From Amycolatopsis sp. CA-128772 (GTDB lineage: Bacteria; Actinomycetota; Actinomycetes; Mycobacteriales; Pseudonocardiaceae): a DNA stretch of 64,000 nt. The stretch spans positions 185,295-249,294 of the forward strand of contig NZ_PPHG01000087.1 of assembly GCF_002904295.1 (NCBI RefSeq). The letters run 5' to 3'. The position numbers and the translations under genes were made by a program. Of the stretch, positions 8,002 through 16,042 are shown piece by piece; position 1 is the stretch's first letter, and the number at the start of each line of letters is the position of its first letter. The notes under the pieces were generated by a model. That model saw nothing but the letters and a program-made list of their open reading frames with translations. It searched no databases and was not told the DNA's origin.

Positions 8002-9702
8002 GTGCGAACGTCCCGAGCAGGGCTGGCGGTGGCCGTCTCGGTCCTGGTGGCGGCCACGGCGCCCGCCGCCGCGACCACGCCCGACCCGCTCGCGCCCTAC
8101 CGGGGCCAGCAGGTCGCCTGGGGTGCCTGTCCCTTCAAGCAGGGCGGACACGCCCGGGCCGCGCAGTGCGCGCGGATCACCGTGCCGCGGGACTGGGCGG
8201 CGCCGTCCGCGGGCACCGACCTGAAGGTGTCGATCAGCCGCGCGGCGGCCACCGGGACCCGCCAAGGCGCGATCCTGGTGAACCCGGGCGGGCCCGGCGG
8301 CCAGGGCACCTCGCTGGCGGGCGCGCTGGCCGGCCTGGAGCCGGGGCTGAACGAGCACTACGACGTCATCGGCATGGACCCCCGCGGGACCGGCCAGGAA
8401 GGCGGCGAAGACAAGGGGTACGTCTGCCGCGTGCCGCTCGGGCGGCTGCCGCAGGACGACGACGACCTCGACGCCCGCGACCGCTCGGCGCAGAGCATCA
8501 GCGTGCACCAGCGGACCCCGCGCGTCCTGGCCGAGGCGTGCCAGAGCGACGCGCTCGCGCCGTTCGTCACCACCTGGCAGACCACGCACGACATGGACCT
8601 GATCCGCTCGCTGCTGGGCGACGAGAAGCTGAACTACCTCGGTTTCTCCTACGGCACCTGGCTCGGCGCGAAGTACGCGTCGCTGTTCCCCGAGCACACC
8701 GGCCGGATGGTCCTCGACTCCAGCGTCAACTTCGAAGGCCGCCTCCAGGCCGCGTTCGAAGCGTTCCCGAAGATCGACCAGCGCCAGTTCGACCGCGTCT
8801 ACGCGCCGTGGCTGGCGCGGCGGTTCCCGGACCAGCTCGGCAAGACCGCCACGGAGGTCCGGGCCAAGTGGGAGCAGCTGCGGAAGTTCTTCAAGACCAA
8901 GGGCGTGCCGCCCGACGTCTTCGACTCGGTCTTCGTCGGCAACGGCAGCACCCGGCAGTGGATGACCGGCGCCCTGATCCTCACCAAGGGCGCGGCGGCG
9001 CTCGACGGCAAGACCACGCCGTCGCCGGCGCCCGCCGCGCTGCGGAACGACCTCGACCGGGCGTCCCGGGCCGTCTTCGGCCGCCCGGCGGACCGGCTGA
9101 CGGCCGAAGACGTCGCGGAGGACCCGCCGGAGCCCGACTACGCCGACGTCCCGGGAACGCGGCTGGCGGTGGCGTGCGGCGACCAGCCGACGCGGACGGC
9201 GAGCTGGTACAAGCTGCTCAGCGACCTGCAGGGGCCGGCCTACCCGCTGTTCGGCTGGGCGTACGGCCTCAGCGAAGCGTGCGGCTTCTGGTCCGACCCG
9301 CCCCAGCACCCCCTGCCGACGCTGTCGTCACGCGCGGCGAAGAACATCCTGGTGGTCCAGGGCGAATTCGACCCGCAGACCGGCTACGAACAGGCGGAGG
9401 CGGCGGCGCGCGCGGCCGGGATCCCGATGATCTCGGTGGCGGATTCCCCGTTCCACGGCCAGTACGCCGTCAGCGGCAATTCCTGTGTGGACAAGCTGGT
9501 GAACGCCTACTTCCTCGGCAGCCCCCGCCCGCCGGCCACCATCTGCCCCGGCGTCCCCCTGCCCGGCGAGCACCAGGTGTTCCCGGTCCCGGGCCCGGCG
9601 GGCCAGCCGGCCACAGCACCGGCTCCTGCGGCGCGTGATTCGCTGTCGGGGGTCCGGGAGCGGCTGCAGGACGGGATCAGCTCGGTCAACCGGGAGCCGT
9701 GA
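8002..9702 (+). CDS. secreted alpha/beta-hydrolase, S33 tripeptidyl aminopeptidase-like
   Basis: This 566-residue protein has a signal peptide (VRTSRAGLAVAVSVLVAATAPAAA). Its alpha/beta-hydrolase domain has the oxyanion region VNPGGPGGQGTS, nucleophile Ser216 in GFSYGTWLG, and a C-terminal TAP-like part with the acid in VVQGEFDPQTGYE and His in the SPFHGQYAVSGNSCVDKLVNAYF context. This architecture is that of Streptomyces tripeptidyl aminopeptidases, which release N-terminal peptides outside the cell. The GTG at 8002 follows AGGAAGGA; the longer form from 7942 would place 20 residues before the signal peptide. The tail contains Pro/Ala-rich linker sequence. Peptide substrate is inferred from the family. 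Confidence 0.9.
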   Translation: MRTSRAGLAVAVSVLVAATAPAAATTPDPLAPYRGQQVAWGACPFKQGGHARAAQCARITVPRDWAAPSAGTDLKVSISRAAATGTRQGAILVNPGGPGGQGTSLAGALAGLEPGLNEHYDVIGMDPRGTGQEGGEDKGYVCRVPLGRLPQDDDDLDARDRSAQSISVHQRTPRVLAEACQSDALAPFVTTWQTTHDMDLIRSLLGDEKLNYLGFSYGTWLGAKYASLFPEHTGRMVLDSSVNFEGRLQAAFEAFPKIDQRQFDRVYAPWLARRFPDQLGKTATEVRAKWEQLRKFFKTKGVPPDVFDSVFVGNGSTRQWMTGALILTKGAAALDGKTTPSPAPAALRNDLDRASRAVFGRPADRLTAEDVAEDPPEPDYADVPGTRLAVACGDQPTRTASWYKLLSDLQGPAYPLFGWAYGLSEACGFWSDPPQHPLPTLSSRAAKNILVVQGEFDPQTGYEQAEAAARAAGIPMISVADSPFHGQYAVSGNSCVDKLVNAYFLGSPRPPATICPGVPLPGEHQVFPVPGPAGQPATAPAPAARDSLSGVRERLQDGISSVNREP

Positions 9703-9855
9703 TGCGGTTCGCGCCGGCCGCAAGGGGCTGGTGCGCAGCAATGAAAACACCTCGCTGCCGGACGTGGGCTCCTCGTACGGCCGGTCGGCGCCGGCCCTGC
9801 GGAAGGTGCAGCGCACCGCGCACCACTTCGTCACGATCCGGCTCTCCAGCCGCCG

Positions 9856-10341
9856 GTGGGCACCTCGCCCGGTGTAGTCCGCTACGCCGATGAACGCGCC
9901 GGGTTCCCGCACTACGTCGCCGGCGTCGCGGCCTACAAGGCCGGGGAAAGCGGGCCGGAAGCCCAGGCGCGGCCGTTCTACCGCCGGCGCGCCCTGCACC
10001 ACGATCCCGAGCACATCGAGGCGCGGCGGGTGATGACGCTCGCCGAGCAGAGTCTGGCCATCACCCGCAACAGCCTCGCCGGCAGCGCGATGATCATCGC
10101 GGTGGCCGGTGGCCTGCTGATCACGTTGTGGCTGGGCTTCTTCCTCCCCTTCCTGGTCCGGCTGAAACTGCCCGGCGGCGTCGAAGCCGACCTGTCCACC
10201 AGCCTGAACCAGGTGGCGTCCGGACCGACCGGCGAGGTGAGCATCGGTCCGGGACGCCTGGTCGGCACCACCTCCGACAGCTCGCCGGCGTGGTCGCCGC
10301 TCGGTACCGGGCCGCGCGGCGAACTGCCGCGGCTCGGCTGA
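9856..10341 (+). CDS. hypothetical one-helix membrane protein, possibly the 3' part of a frameshifted gene
   Basis: The GTG-started frame gives 161 residues: a basic N-terminal half (FPHYVAGVAAYKAGESGPEAQARPFYRRRALHHDPEHIEARR), one transmembrane helix (AMIIAVAGGLLITLWLGFFLPFLV) and a polar tail. There is no ribosome site, and coding-like sequence with matching GC3 bias continues upstream to about 9710 in the adjacent frame (RKGLVRSNENTSLPDVGSSYG... stopping at 9877). The likeliest reading is one ancestral gene broken by a frameshift near 9850-9875. I do not recognise the family. Confidence 0.5.
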   Translation: MGTSPGVVRYADERAGFPHYVAGVAAYKAGESGPEAQARPFYRRRALHHDPEHIEARRVMTLAEQSLAITRNSLAGSAMIIAVAGGLLITLWLGFFLPFLVRLKLPGGVEADLSTSLNQVASGPTGEVSIGPGRLVGTTSDSSPAWSPLGTGPRGELPRLG

Positions 10342-10384
10342 CCGGCCGCCCTTGACGGACCCCCACGCCGGATGTTCTCATGGC

Positions 10385-10398
10385 TGGGAGCGCTCCCA
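10385..10398. promoter_or_regulatory. CebR operator upstream of the cellulase gene
   Basis: TGGGAGCGCTCCCA is an exact copy of the 14-bp palindrome bound by CebR, the LacI-family cellobiose-responsive repressor of actinobacteria. It lies 41 bp before the cellulase ATG, just downstream of a weak TTGACG -35-like hexamer at 10352. Confidence 0.92.
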
Positions 10399-10438
10399 GC
10401 CTGGTGAAACATTCGAAACTCAGACCATAGGGAGTTCG

Positions 10439-11839
10439 ATGAAGCGCTCCATCGCTGCGCTGGCGGCCGCCGGCGCGACGGTTCTCGGCTCGACTTGCCT
10501 GCTGCTGATGCCGACGGCTTCGGCCGCGGCGCAGGGCTGCCGGGTCGACTACACGATCATCAACCAGTGGCAGGGCGGGTTCCAGGCCGGGGTGAAGGTC
10601 ACCAACCTGGGCGACGCGATCACCGGCTGGTCGCTGCAGTTCACCTTCCCCGACAGCGGCCAGAAGGTGGCCCAGGGCTGGAACGCCACCTGGTCGCAGT
10701 CCGGCGCGACCGCGACGGCCGCCAACGCCGACTGGAACCGCACGCTGGCCACCGGCAGCGCCACCGACCTCGGCTTCACCGGCACCACGACCGGCGCGAA
10801 CCCGGTGCCGGCGGCGTTCACGCTCAACGGCGTCACCTGCACCGGGTCCACCGGCCCGGTGACGACGACGCCGAGCACGCCCACCACGACCCCCACCACG
10901 CCGTCCCCCGGGAGCACGCCGCTGGCGGCGAACGGGCAGCTGCACGTCTGCGGCGTCCACCTGTGCAACGAGGCGAACCGGGCGATCCAGCTACGCGGCA
11001 TGAGCACCCACGGCCTGCAGTGGTTCGACAGCTGCTACAACGACCGGTCGCTGGACGCGCTGGCCGGCGACTGGCACGCCGATCTGCTCCGCATCGCCAT
11101 GTACGTGCAGGAAAAGGGGTACGAGACCAATCCGGCCTGGTTCACCGACCGGGTCAACACGCTGGTCGGCGAGGCCGAGGAACGCGGCATGTACGCGGTG
11201 GTCGACTTCCACACCCTCACGCCCGGCGACCCCAACTACAACCTCGACCGCGCCAAGACGTTCTTCGCCGCGGTGGCCGCGCGCAACGCGGCCCGCAAGA
11301 ACGTGATCTACGAAATCGCCAACGAACCCAACGGCGTCAGCTGGGCCGGCATCAAGAGCTACGCCGAGCAGGTCATCCCGGTGATCCGCGCCGCCGACCC
11401 GGACGCCGTGGTGATCGTCGGCACCCGCGGCTGGTCGTCCCTCGGCGTCTCCGACGGGTCGAACGAGACCGAGATCGTCACCAACCCGGTCAACGCCACG
11501 AACATCATGTACACGTTCCACTTCTACGCCGCCAGCCACAAGGACAACTACCGCGCCGCGGTGAGCCGGGCGGCCGCGAAGCTGCCGTTGTTCGTCACGG
11601 AGTTCGGCACGGTGACCGCCACCGGCGGCGGCACGCTCGACCAGGCGAGCACCACCACCTGGCTCGACCTGCTCGACCAGCTCAAGATCAGCTACGCGAA
11701 CTGGACGTACTCCGACGCGGACGAAAGCAGCGCCGCGTTGCGCCCCGGCACCTGCGCGGGCACCGATTACGGCACCGGCACGCTGACCGCGTCCGGCGCA
11801 CTGGTCCGGAGCCGCATCAGCACTCCGGACAGCTTCTGA
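10439..11839 (+). CDS. secreted GH5 endoglucanase with N-terminal CBM2
   Basis: This 466-residue cellulase has a signal peptide (MKRSIAALAAAGATVLGSTCLLLMPTASAAA), then CBM2 (about residues 34-142, QGCRVDYTIINQWQGGFQAGVKVTN... with conserved Trp and the terminal Cys), a Thr/Pro linker (about 143-165) and a GH5 subfamily-2-like catalytic domain. The acid/base is Glu296 in YEIANEPNG, the nucleophile Glu388 in FVTEFGTV. It hydrolyses internal beta-1,4 bonds in cellulose outside the cell. GGGAG precedes the ATG. A perfect CebR box upstream predicts induction by cellobiose, and a strong terminator follows. Confidence 0.96.
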   Translation: MKRSIAALAAAGATVLGSTCLLLMPTASAAAQGCRVDYTIINQWQGGFQAGVKVTNLGDAITGWSLQFTFPDSGQKVAQGWNATWSQSGATATAANADWNRTLATGSATDLGFTGTTTGANPVPAAFTLNGVTCTGSTGPVTTTPSTPTTTPTTPSPGSTPLAANGQLHVCGVHLCNEANRAIQLRGMSTHGLQWFDSCYNDRSLDALAGDWHADLLRIAMYVQEKGYETNPAWFTDRVNTLVGEAEERGMYAVVDFHTLTPGDPNYNLDRAKTFFAAVAARNAARKNVIYEIANEPNGVSWAGIKSYAEQVIPVIRAADPDAVVIVGTRGWSSLGVSDGSNETEIVTNPVNATNIMYTFHFYAASHKDNYRAAVSRAAAKLPLFVTEFGTVTATGGGTLDQASTTTWLDLLDQLKISYANWTYSDADESSAALRPGTCAGTDYGTGTLTASGALVRSRISTPDSF

Positions 11840-11844
11840 AAGCA

Positions 11845-11878
11845 CGGGCGGGGGTGCCGGTCGCGGCACCCCCGCCCG
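11845..11878 (+). terminator. cellulase gene terminator
   Basis: A perfect 14-bp stem (11845-11858 with 11865-11878) with a 6-base loop and CTTCTC after it lies 5 bp past the cellulase stop. Confidence 0.85.
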
Positions 11879-11882
11879 CTTC

Positions 11883-11944
11883 TCAACTCCTCGGTTGACA
11901 ACGACCGCGCCGGGCTCTAGCGTCGTGCTCAACCGAGGAGTTGA
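11883..11944. promoter_or_regulatory. ArsR operon promoter with two mirror-image operators
   Basis: TCAAC-N6-GTTGA occurs twice (11883-11898 and 11929-11944); the two sites are exact reverse complements of each other, and flanking bases extend the match (11881-11897 with 11930-11946). Between them lies a consensus promoter TTGACA (11895-11900)-N17-TAGCGT (11918-11923). Operator 1 covers the -35 and operator 2 the start of transcription, so one dimer at each would shut the promoter. This is an autoregulation design for the ArsR gene just downstream. Confidence 0.8.
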
Positions 11945-11952
11945 GAAGACAG

Positions 11953-12312
11953 GTGGACGAAGGCACCGAACGGCTCAACCGGGTGTTCGCGGCCCTGGCC
12001 GATCCGACCCGGCGCGACCTGGTGGCCCGGCTGGCCGGTGCGGACGCGACCGTCGGCGAGCTGGCGGAGCCCTACGACATGAGCCTCCAGGCGGTCTCCA
12101 AGCACGTGAAGGTGCTCGAAGAGGCCGGCCTGGTGACGCGCAGCAAGGACGCGCAGCGCCGGCCGGTGCACCTGGACGCCGAGGTGTTCGACCTGATGAC
12201 CAAGTGGATCGACCGGTACCGGCGGCAGGCCGAGGAACGCTACCGGCGCCTCGATTCCCTGCTGGGCCGGATGGCCGGCGACCCGGCCCGAGCCCGCGAG
12301 GACGCATCATGA
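11953..12312 (+). CDS. ArsR-family transcriptional repressor
   Basis: This 119-residue winged-helix protein (RVFAALADPTRRDLVARLAGADATVGELAEPYDMSLQAVSKHVKVLEEAGLVTRSK) belongs to the ArsR branch that is habitually paired with SRPBCC proteins. There are no arsenic-type cysteines in the DNA-binding helix, so metal sensing is unlikely. The GTG at 11953 is chosen; a TTG at 11941 in the same frame lies inside operator 2 and is less likely. The stop overlaps the next gene's ATG by four bases. Two operators in its promoter argue for autorepression. Confidence 0.92.
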   Translation: MDEGTERLNRVFAALADPTRRDLVARLAGADATVGELAEPYDMSLQAVSKHVKVLEEAGLVTRSKDAQRRPVHLDAEVFDLMTKWIDRYRRQAEERYRRLDSLLGRMAGDPARAREDAS

Positions 12313-12797
12313 CCATGACGAAGCGCGAAACCGAGATCCAGGCCGACGGGCGGGTCCCGACGATCCGGATCGTGCGGGAGTTCGACGCCCCGCCCGAGCT
12401 CGTGTTCCGCGCCCACGTCGACCCGGAGCTCTACGCGCAGTGGATCGGGCCGCACTCGGTCACCACGCGGATCACCCGGTGGGACGCGCGGGTCGGCGGC
12501 GCGTGGGCGTTCGCCAACGACCGCAACGGCGAAGAGATCGCCGCCTTCCACGGCAGTTTCCACGACGTGCGGCCGAACGAGCGGATCGTGTGGACGTTCA
12601 CCTACGACGGCGAGCCCGACGGCGTCGCCCTGGAAACGCTGACCCTCGAAGAACTCCCGGGCGGCCGCACCCGGCTGCGGGTGCTGAGTGTGGTGCAGGA
12701 CTTCGAAACCCGCGACGGCATGCTGGCGAGCGGGATGAACACCGGCCTCACCGAGGGCTACGCCAAGCTCGACGAACTGCTCGCCAAGGAGGCGTGA
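12309..12797 (+). CDS. SRPBCC (AHSA1-like START-fold) protein
   Basis: This 162-residue protein contains the AHSA1-type helix-grip fold: IRIVREFDAPPELVFRAHVDPELYAQWIGP, then WDARVGGAWAFANDRNGEEIAAFHGSFHDVRPNERIVWTFTYDGEPD. Such proteins form a hydrophobic pocket and sit downstream of ArsR repressors in many actinomycetes; the ligand is unknown. It overlaps the ArsR gene by ATGA and is followed at a 2-bp gap by a DinB-fold gene, forming a three-gene operon. Confidence 0.9.
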   Translation: MTMTKRETEIQADGRVPTIRIVREFDAPPELVFRAHVDPELYAQWIGPHSVTTRITRWDARVGGAWAFANDRNGEEIAAFHGSFHDVRPNERIVWTFTYDGEPDGVALETLTLEELPGGRTRLRVLSVVQDFETRDGMLASGMNTGLTEGYAKLDELLAKEA

Positions 12798-12799
12798 GA

Positions 12800-13360
12800 A
12801 TGACATCCACCGGACCCGCTCAGCGGCACGCGCAGGACGCGGCCCGCTTCACCGAGCTGACGGAGTCGGCCTCGGCCGGCGACTGGACCCGGCCCAGCCC
12901 GGTCGCGGAGTGGACGGCGCTCGACGTCGTGAAGCACCTCGTCGAATGGTCGCGGGCCTTCCTCGGCGGCGCCGGGATCGAGCTGCCCGCGCTGGCCGTC
13001 GACGCCGACCCGGCGGCCGCCTGGAAGCAGCACGTCGCCGACATCCAGGCCATCGTCGAAGACCCCGCCGGGCGGGTGCTGAGCAACCCGCACACCGGCG
13101 ACCGGCCGGTGGACGAGGCGCTCGACCAGTTCTACACCAACGACATCTGGCTCCACAGCTGGGATCTCGCCAAAGCCCTCGGCCGCGAGCCCGACCTCGG
13201 TGAAGAACGCTGCGCCGCCACGCTGGCCGGGATGCGGCCGATGGAGGAGGTGCTGCGCGGCAGCGCGCAGTTCGGCCCGGCGGTGCCGGTCGCCGAGGAC
13301 GCCTCGGCGCAGGACCGGCTGATGGGCTTCCTCGGCCGCGACCCGGCCTGGCGGCCCTGA
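12800..13360 (+). CDS. TIGR03086-type DinB-fold metal-binding protein (mycothiol maleylpyruvate isomerase-like)
   Basis: This 186-residue protein fits the actinobacterial DinB/MDMPI family: ARFTELTESASAGDWTRPSPVAEWTALDVVKHLVEWSRAFL with the first His, and FYTNDIWLHSWDLAKALGREPDLGEE with the second metal His. Family members are candidate thiol-dependent transferases or isomerases using mycothiol; the substrate is unknown. AAGGAGG precedes the ATG. It is the last gene of the ArsR-SRPBCC operon, so its job is probably detoxification or stress-linked, by inference. Confidence 0.85.
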   Translation: MTSTGPAQRHAQDAARFTELTESASAGDWTRPSPVAEWTALDVVKHLVEWSRAFLGGAGIELPALAVDADPAAAWKQHVADIQAIVEDPAGRVLSNPHTGDRPVDEALDQFYTNDIWLHSWDLAKALGREPDLGEERCAATLAGMRPMEEVLRGSAQFGPAVPVAEDASAQDRLMGFLGRDPAWRP

Positions 13361-13450
13361 GCGGACCTCGGCTCGCGCCCGGGCCGCGGCGGTGGCCCGG
13401 GCGCGTGGGCGCACCCGGCGATTGACAAACCGCCCGGCCCCGGAGGACTC

Positions 13451-13464
13451 TGGGAGCGCTTCCA
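13451..13464. promoter_or_regulatory. CebR-like operator upstream of the expansin-like gene
   Basis: TGGGAGCGCTTCCA differs from the CebR palindrome by one base. It follows a TTGACA (13422-13427) and lies 59 bp before the expansin-like gene. Together with the exact site at 10385 it suggests co-regulation of two cellulose-acting secreted proteins. Confidence 0.85.
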
Positions 13465-13522
13465 GAAGTCGCCACCGGGGTCGCTTCCGCCTGCCCCGGC
13501 ACGAAAGGCGGAAGGAGAGTCC

Positions 13523-14848
13523 ATGGGGTCCGCCTCCCGCCGGGGTGCCGCGCGGCCGGCCGTGCTCGCCGCGGTCGCCCTGCTGGTGCTGGGTGTTTCC
13601 GTGCTGTGGCCGTGGCCGTCGGGCGCCGCGCCGGCGACGCCGGTCACCGGCAACGCCACCCACTTCGACGCGCTCGGCGCGCCCTACGGCGGCTGCGGCC
13701 TGCCCCAGGAAATGCTCGACTCGCCCGATTTCGTGGCCCTCAACGTCTACCGGACCCCGGGCGACTACAGCTTCTACCCGCGGCCGATCCCGCCGGCGCA
13801 GGCCGCCAAAATCGGGCTGTGGGACAACGGCCGCAACTGCGGGCGATTCGTGCAGGTCACCATCGGCGGCTACTGCACCGGCGTCAACGACGGCGCGCCG
13901 GGACAACCGTTCTGCCGCAACGGCTCCTGGGTGACCGACGGCTACGCCGGCGCCCAGCTGACCATGGTCGTCGCGGACAGCTGCGGCGACGCGAACGCCT
14001 GGTGCCGCGACGATCCCGGCCACCTCGACCTCTCGACCGCGTCGCTGAACCGGTTCGTCAAGAACGGCGCCTCGGTCGGGGACATGAACCCGGCGCACTG
14101 GAACAACCGGCAGGTCTCGTGGTCCTACGTGCCGGCCCCGGGCTACACCGGCGACCTGAACCTCGGCTTCCTCCAAGGCGCGCAACGGTATTGGACGGCC
14201 ATCGCCGTGTCGCACCTGCCCAACGGCGTCCACGGCGTGGAATTCCTCGGCGCGGACGGCACCTGGCAGCAGGCGCAGCCGGACAGCGATCTGGGGCAGG
14301 CCTTCGTCATCGGCCCGACCGCCACGGCGGGCACCGCCTACGCGATCCGGGTCCGCGACTCGAGCGACGCGCTGGTCAACGACGGCCGCGTCTACCGCTT
14401 CACGCTGCCGGACCAGTGCCTGTCCGGGTGCTCACCCGCCTACACCGCCATCAGCTACACGACCGGCAGCGGCACGCCGACGACCACACCCACCGGTCCG
14501 ACCACCACCCCCACGACGCCGACGACCACGCCGACCAGCCCGGCCGGGGTGTCGTGCACGGCGACCGCCGCGGTCACGTCCACCTGGAACGGTGGCCACC
14601 AGCTGCAGTTCACCGTGCGCAACAGCGGATCGACGCCGGTTTCCGGCTGGACCACGTCGTTCTCGTTCGCGGACACCCAGCAGGTGACCAACTCCTGGAA
14701 CGCCGCGCTGACCCAGACCGGCCGGCAGGTGCAGGCGGCCGGCCAGTCCTACAACGGGTCACTGGGCGCCGGGGCGACGACGACCTGGGGCGCCGTCGTG
14801 TCCGGGACCGCGCAGCCGTTGTCCGGGCTGGCCTGCGCCGCCCGCTGA
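13523..14848 (+). CDS. secreted expansin-like (double-psi beta-barrel) protein with C-terminal CBM2
   Basis: This 441-residue protein has a signal peptide or anchor (AVLAAVALLVLGVSVLWPWPSGAAPA). A six-stranded double-psi barrel region follows (GNATHFDALGAPYGGCGLPQ through MVVADSCGDANAWCRDDPGHLDLSTASLNRF), in which HLDLS matches the HxDLS motif of expansins and GH45-related proteins. Next come an expansin C-terminal-like beta domain, a Thr/Pro linker at about residues 310-337 and a CBM2 to the end. Expansins loosen cellulose without hydrolysis. GAAGGAGAG precedes the ATG. A CebR-like site upstream places it in the cellulose regulon. Exact mechanistic class (loosening or weak hydrolase) is open. 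Confidence 0.85.
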   Translation: MGSASRRGAARPAVLAAVALLVLGVSVLWPWPSGAAPATPVTGNATHFDALGAPYGGCGLPQEMLDSPDFVALNVYRTPGDYSFYPRPIPPAQAAKIGLWDNGRNCGRFVQVTIGGYCTGVNDGAPGQPFCRNGSWVTDGYAGAQLTMVVADSCGDANAWCRDDPGHLDLSTASLNRFVKNGASVGDMNPAHWNNRQVSWSYVPAPGYTGDLNLGFLQGAQRYWTAIAVSHLPNGVHGVEFLGADGTWQQAQPDSDLGQAFVIGPTATAGTAYAIRVRDSSDALVNDGRVYRFTLPDQCLSGCSPAYTAISYTTGSGTPTTTPTGPTTTPTTPTTTPTSPAGVSCTATAAVTSTWNGGHQLQFTVRNSGSTPVSGWTTSFSFADTQQVTNSWNAALTQTGRQVQAAGQSYNGSLGAGATTTWGAVVSGTAQPLSGLACAAR

Positions 14849-14851
14849 CCG

Positions 14852-15598
14852 TCAGGGGATCGTCGCCCAGAACCCGGTCAGCGCCGCGGCGGCGCGGGCC
14901 GGGTCGTGGGTCATCCACCAGTGGCCCAGTCCGTCGAGGACGGCGACCCGCGCGCCCGCGCGGGCGGCCGACCGGCGGCGCTGGGCTTCGGTGCCGACGA
15001 CGTGGTCGGCGGTGGCCAGGATGGCCAGTCCCGGCCGGGTCGCCGCGCGTTCCAGCGCCACGCCCAGGCCGGGAGCGCCCGCCGCGGCGGCGGCCCGGTA
15101 CAGGCTGAGCACCGCGCGGCCCATCGCCGCGTCCTGCCCCGCCGCGACGCGGGCCGCGACGGCGGCACCCATCCCCCGCTCCACCAGCACCGCCGCGCGG
15201 TCCCCGGCCGGCCCGCCGAACCGCGCCGCGACGTCGGCCTCGCCGGCACGCGGCGTCTGCCAGCGACGGGCGAGTTCGTGCCACTCGTACCCGGGGTCGT
15301 GGACGCCGAGTGCGTCGCTGACCCAGCTGCGGACCAGCTCCGGGTGGCTCAGCACGACGTTCACGACGTGCCCGCCGCCGACGTCGTGGCCGACCAGGTC
15401 CACCGGCTCGCCGAACGCCGCCAGTTCCGCGACGAGCCAGTCGCGGTAGCCGGCGGGGGTCGCGTCGAATCCGGCGGGCAGCGGCGCGCCGAAGCCGGGC
15501 GGCGAAAGGCAGACCACGTCGGTGCGTCCGAGCTCGGCGAGCAGCGGGTCCCACACCGCCGCCGTTTCGGGGTTCCCGTGGACGAACACCGCGGGCAT
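14852..15598 (-). CDS. alpha/beta-hydrolase
   Basis: This 248-residue hydrolase has the oxyanion HGNPETAAVWDPLL, the nucleophile-elbow region VDLVGHDVGGGHVVNVV and His in LDGLGHWWMTHDP. At the elbow the usual G-x-S/D-x-G reads GHDVGG, so the nucleophile would be Asp, as in epoxide hydrolases and haloalkane dehalogenases. It shares one base with the stop of the DUF1330 gene before it (TGATG), so the two are co-translated. Its stop lies three bases from the convergent expansin-like stop with no hairpin between. Substrate unknown. Confidence 0.88.
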   Translation of the reverse strand: MPAVFVHGNPETAAVWDPLLAELGRTDVVCLSPPGFGAPLPAGFDATPAGYRDWLVAELAAFGEPVDLVGHDVGGGHVVNVVLSHPELVRSWVSDALGVHDPGYEWHELARRWQTPRAGEADVAARFGGPAGDRAAVLVERGMGAAVAARVAAGQDAAMGRAVLSLYRAAAAAGAPGLGVALERAATRPGLAILATADHVVGTEAQRRRSAARAGARVAVLDGLGHWWMTHDPARAAAALTGFWATIP

Positions 15599-15966
15599 CA
15601 AAGACCCGCCGGTGTGGTCGGCTGCAGCACGGATTCCACCAGCGCTTCGGTACGCAGGTGGGCGATCGCCCGGTATTCGGGGTCGCGGACCATGGCCGCG
15701 AACGCCGTCCGGTCCGGGTAGCGGACGAGCGCCACCATGTCCCACGCCTGCCCGTCCTCGGCGACGAGCGCCGGCCCGCCGTGGCCGAGGTACTCGACCG
15801 TCAGGCCGTAGCGGGCGTTCACCCCGCGGTTCAGGGCTTCGGCGTAGCGCCGGTAACTTTCGCGGCCGCCGTCCGGGCGGAACCGCAGCAGGTTGAGCAT
15901 CACGACCGGGCCGCCCGGGTCGTCGGCGAGCAGCGTGTCGAGGGCGCGTTCTTCGATTTCGATCAT
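15598..15966 (-). CDS. DUF1330-family small protein
   Basis: This 122-residue ferredoxin-like alpha+beta barrel protein matches the DUF1330/EthD-like pattern: PVVMLNLLRFRPDGGRESYRRYAEALN, VEYLGHGGPALVAEDGQAWDMVALVRYPDRTAFAAMVRDPEYRAIAHLRTEAL. The catalytic role of this family is not established. It is the first gene of a two-gene operon with an alpha/beta-hydrolase and is divergent from a TetR gene across a 76-bp region with one clear dyad, so TetR control is expected. Confidence 0.85.
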   Translation of the reverse strand: MIEIEERALDTLLADDPGGPVVMLNLLRFRPDGGRESYRRYAEALNRGVNARYGLTVEYLGHGGPALVAEDGQAWDMVALVRYPDRTAFAAMVRDPEYRAIAHLRTEALVESVLQPTTPAGL

Positions 15967-16000
15967 CAGGACCTCTCTCTTCCGCCTTCAGCTTAAACAT

Positions 16001-16022
16001 ACTTGTTGGTCGACACGCAAGT
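16001..16022. promoter_or_regulatory. TetR-type operator between DUF1330 and tetR genes
   Basis: ACTTG-N3-GTCGAC-N3-CAAGT is a 22-bp dyad (16 of 22 positions symmetric) centred in the 76-bp gap between the divergent starts at 15966 and 16043. Position and form suit a TetR dimer repressing both directions. Confidence 0.65.
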
Positions 16023-16042
16023 TACTTTGCTAGACTCCCGGC

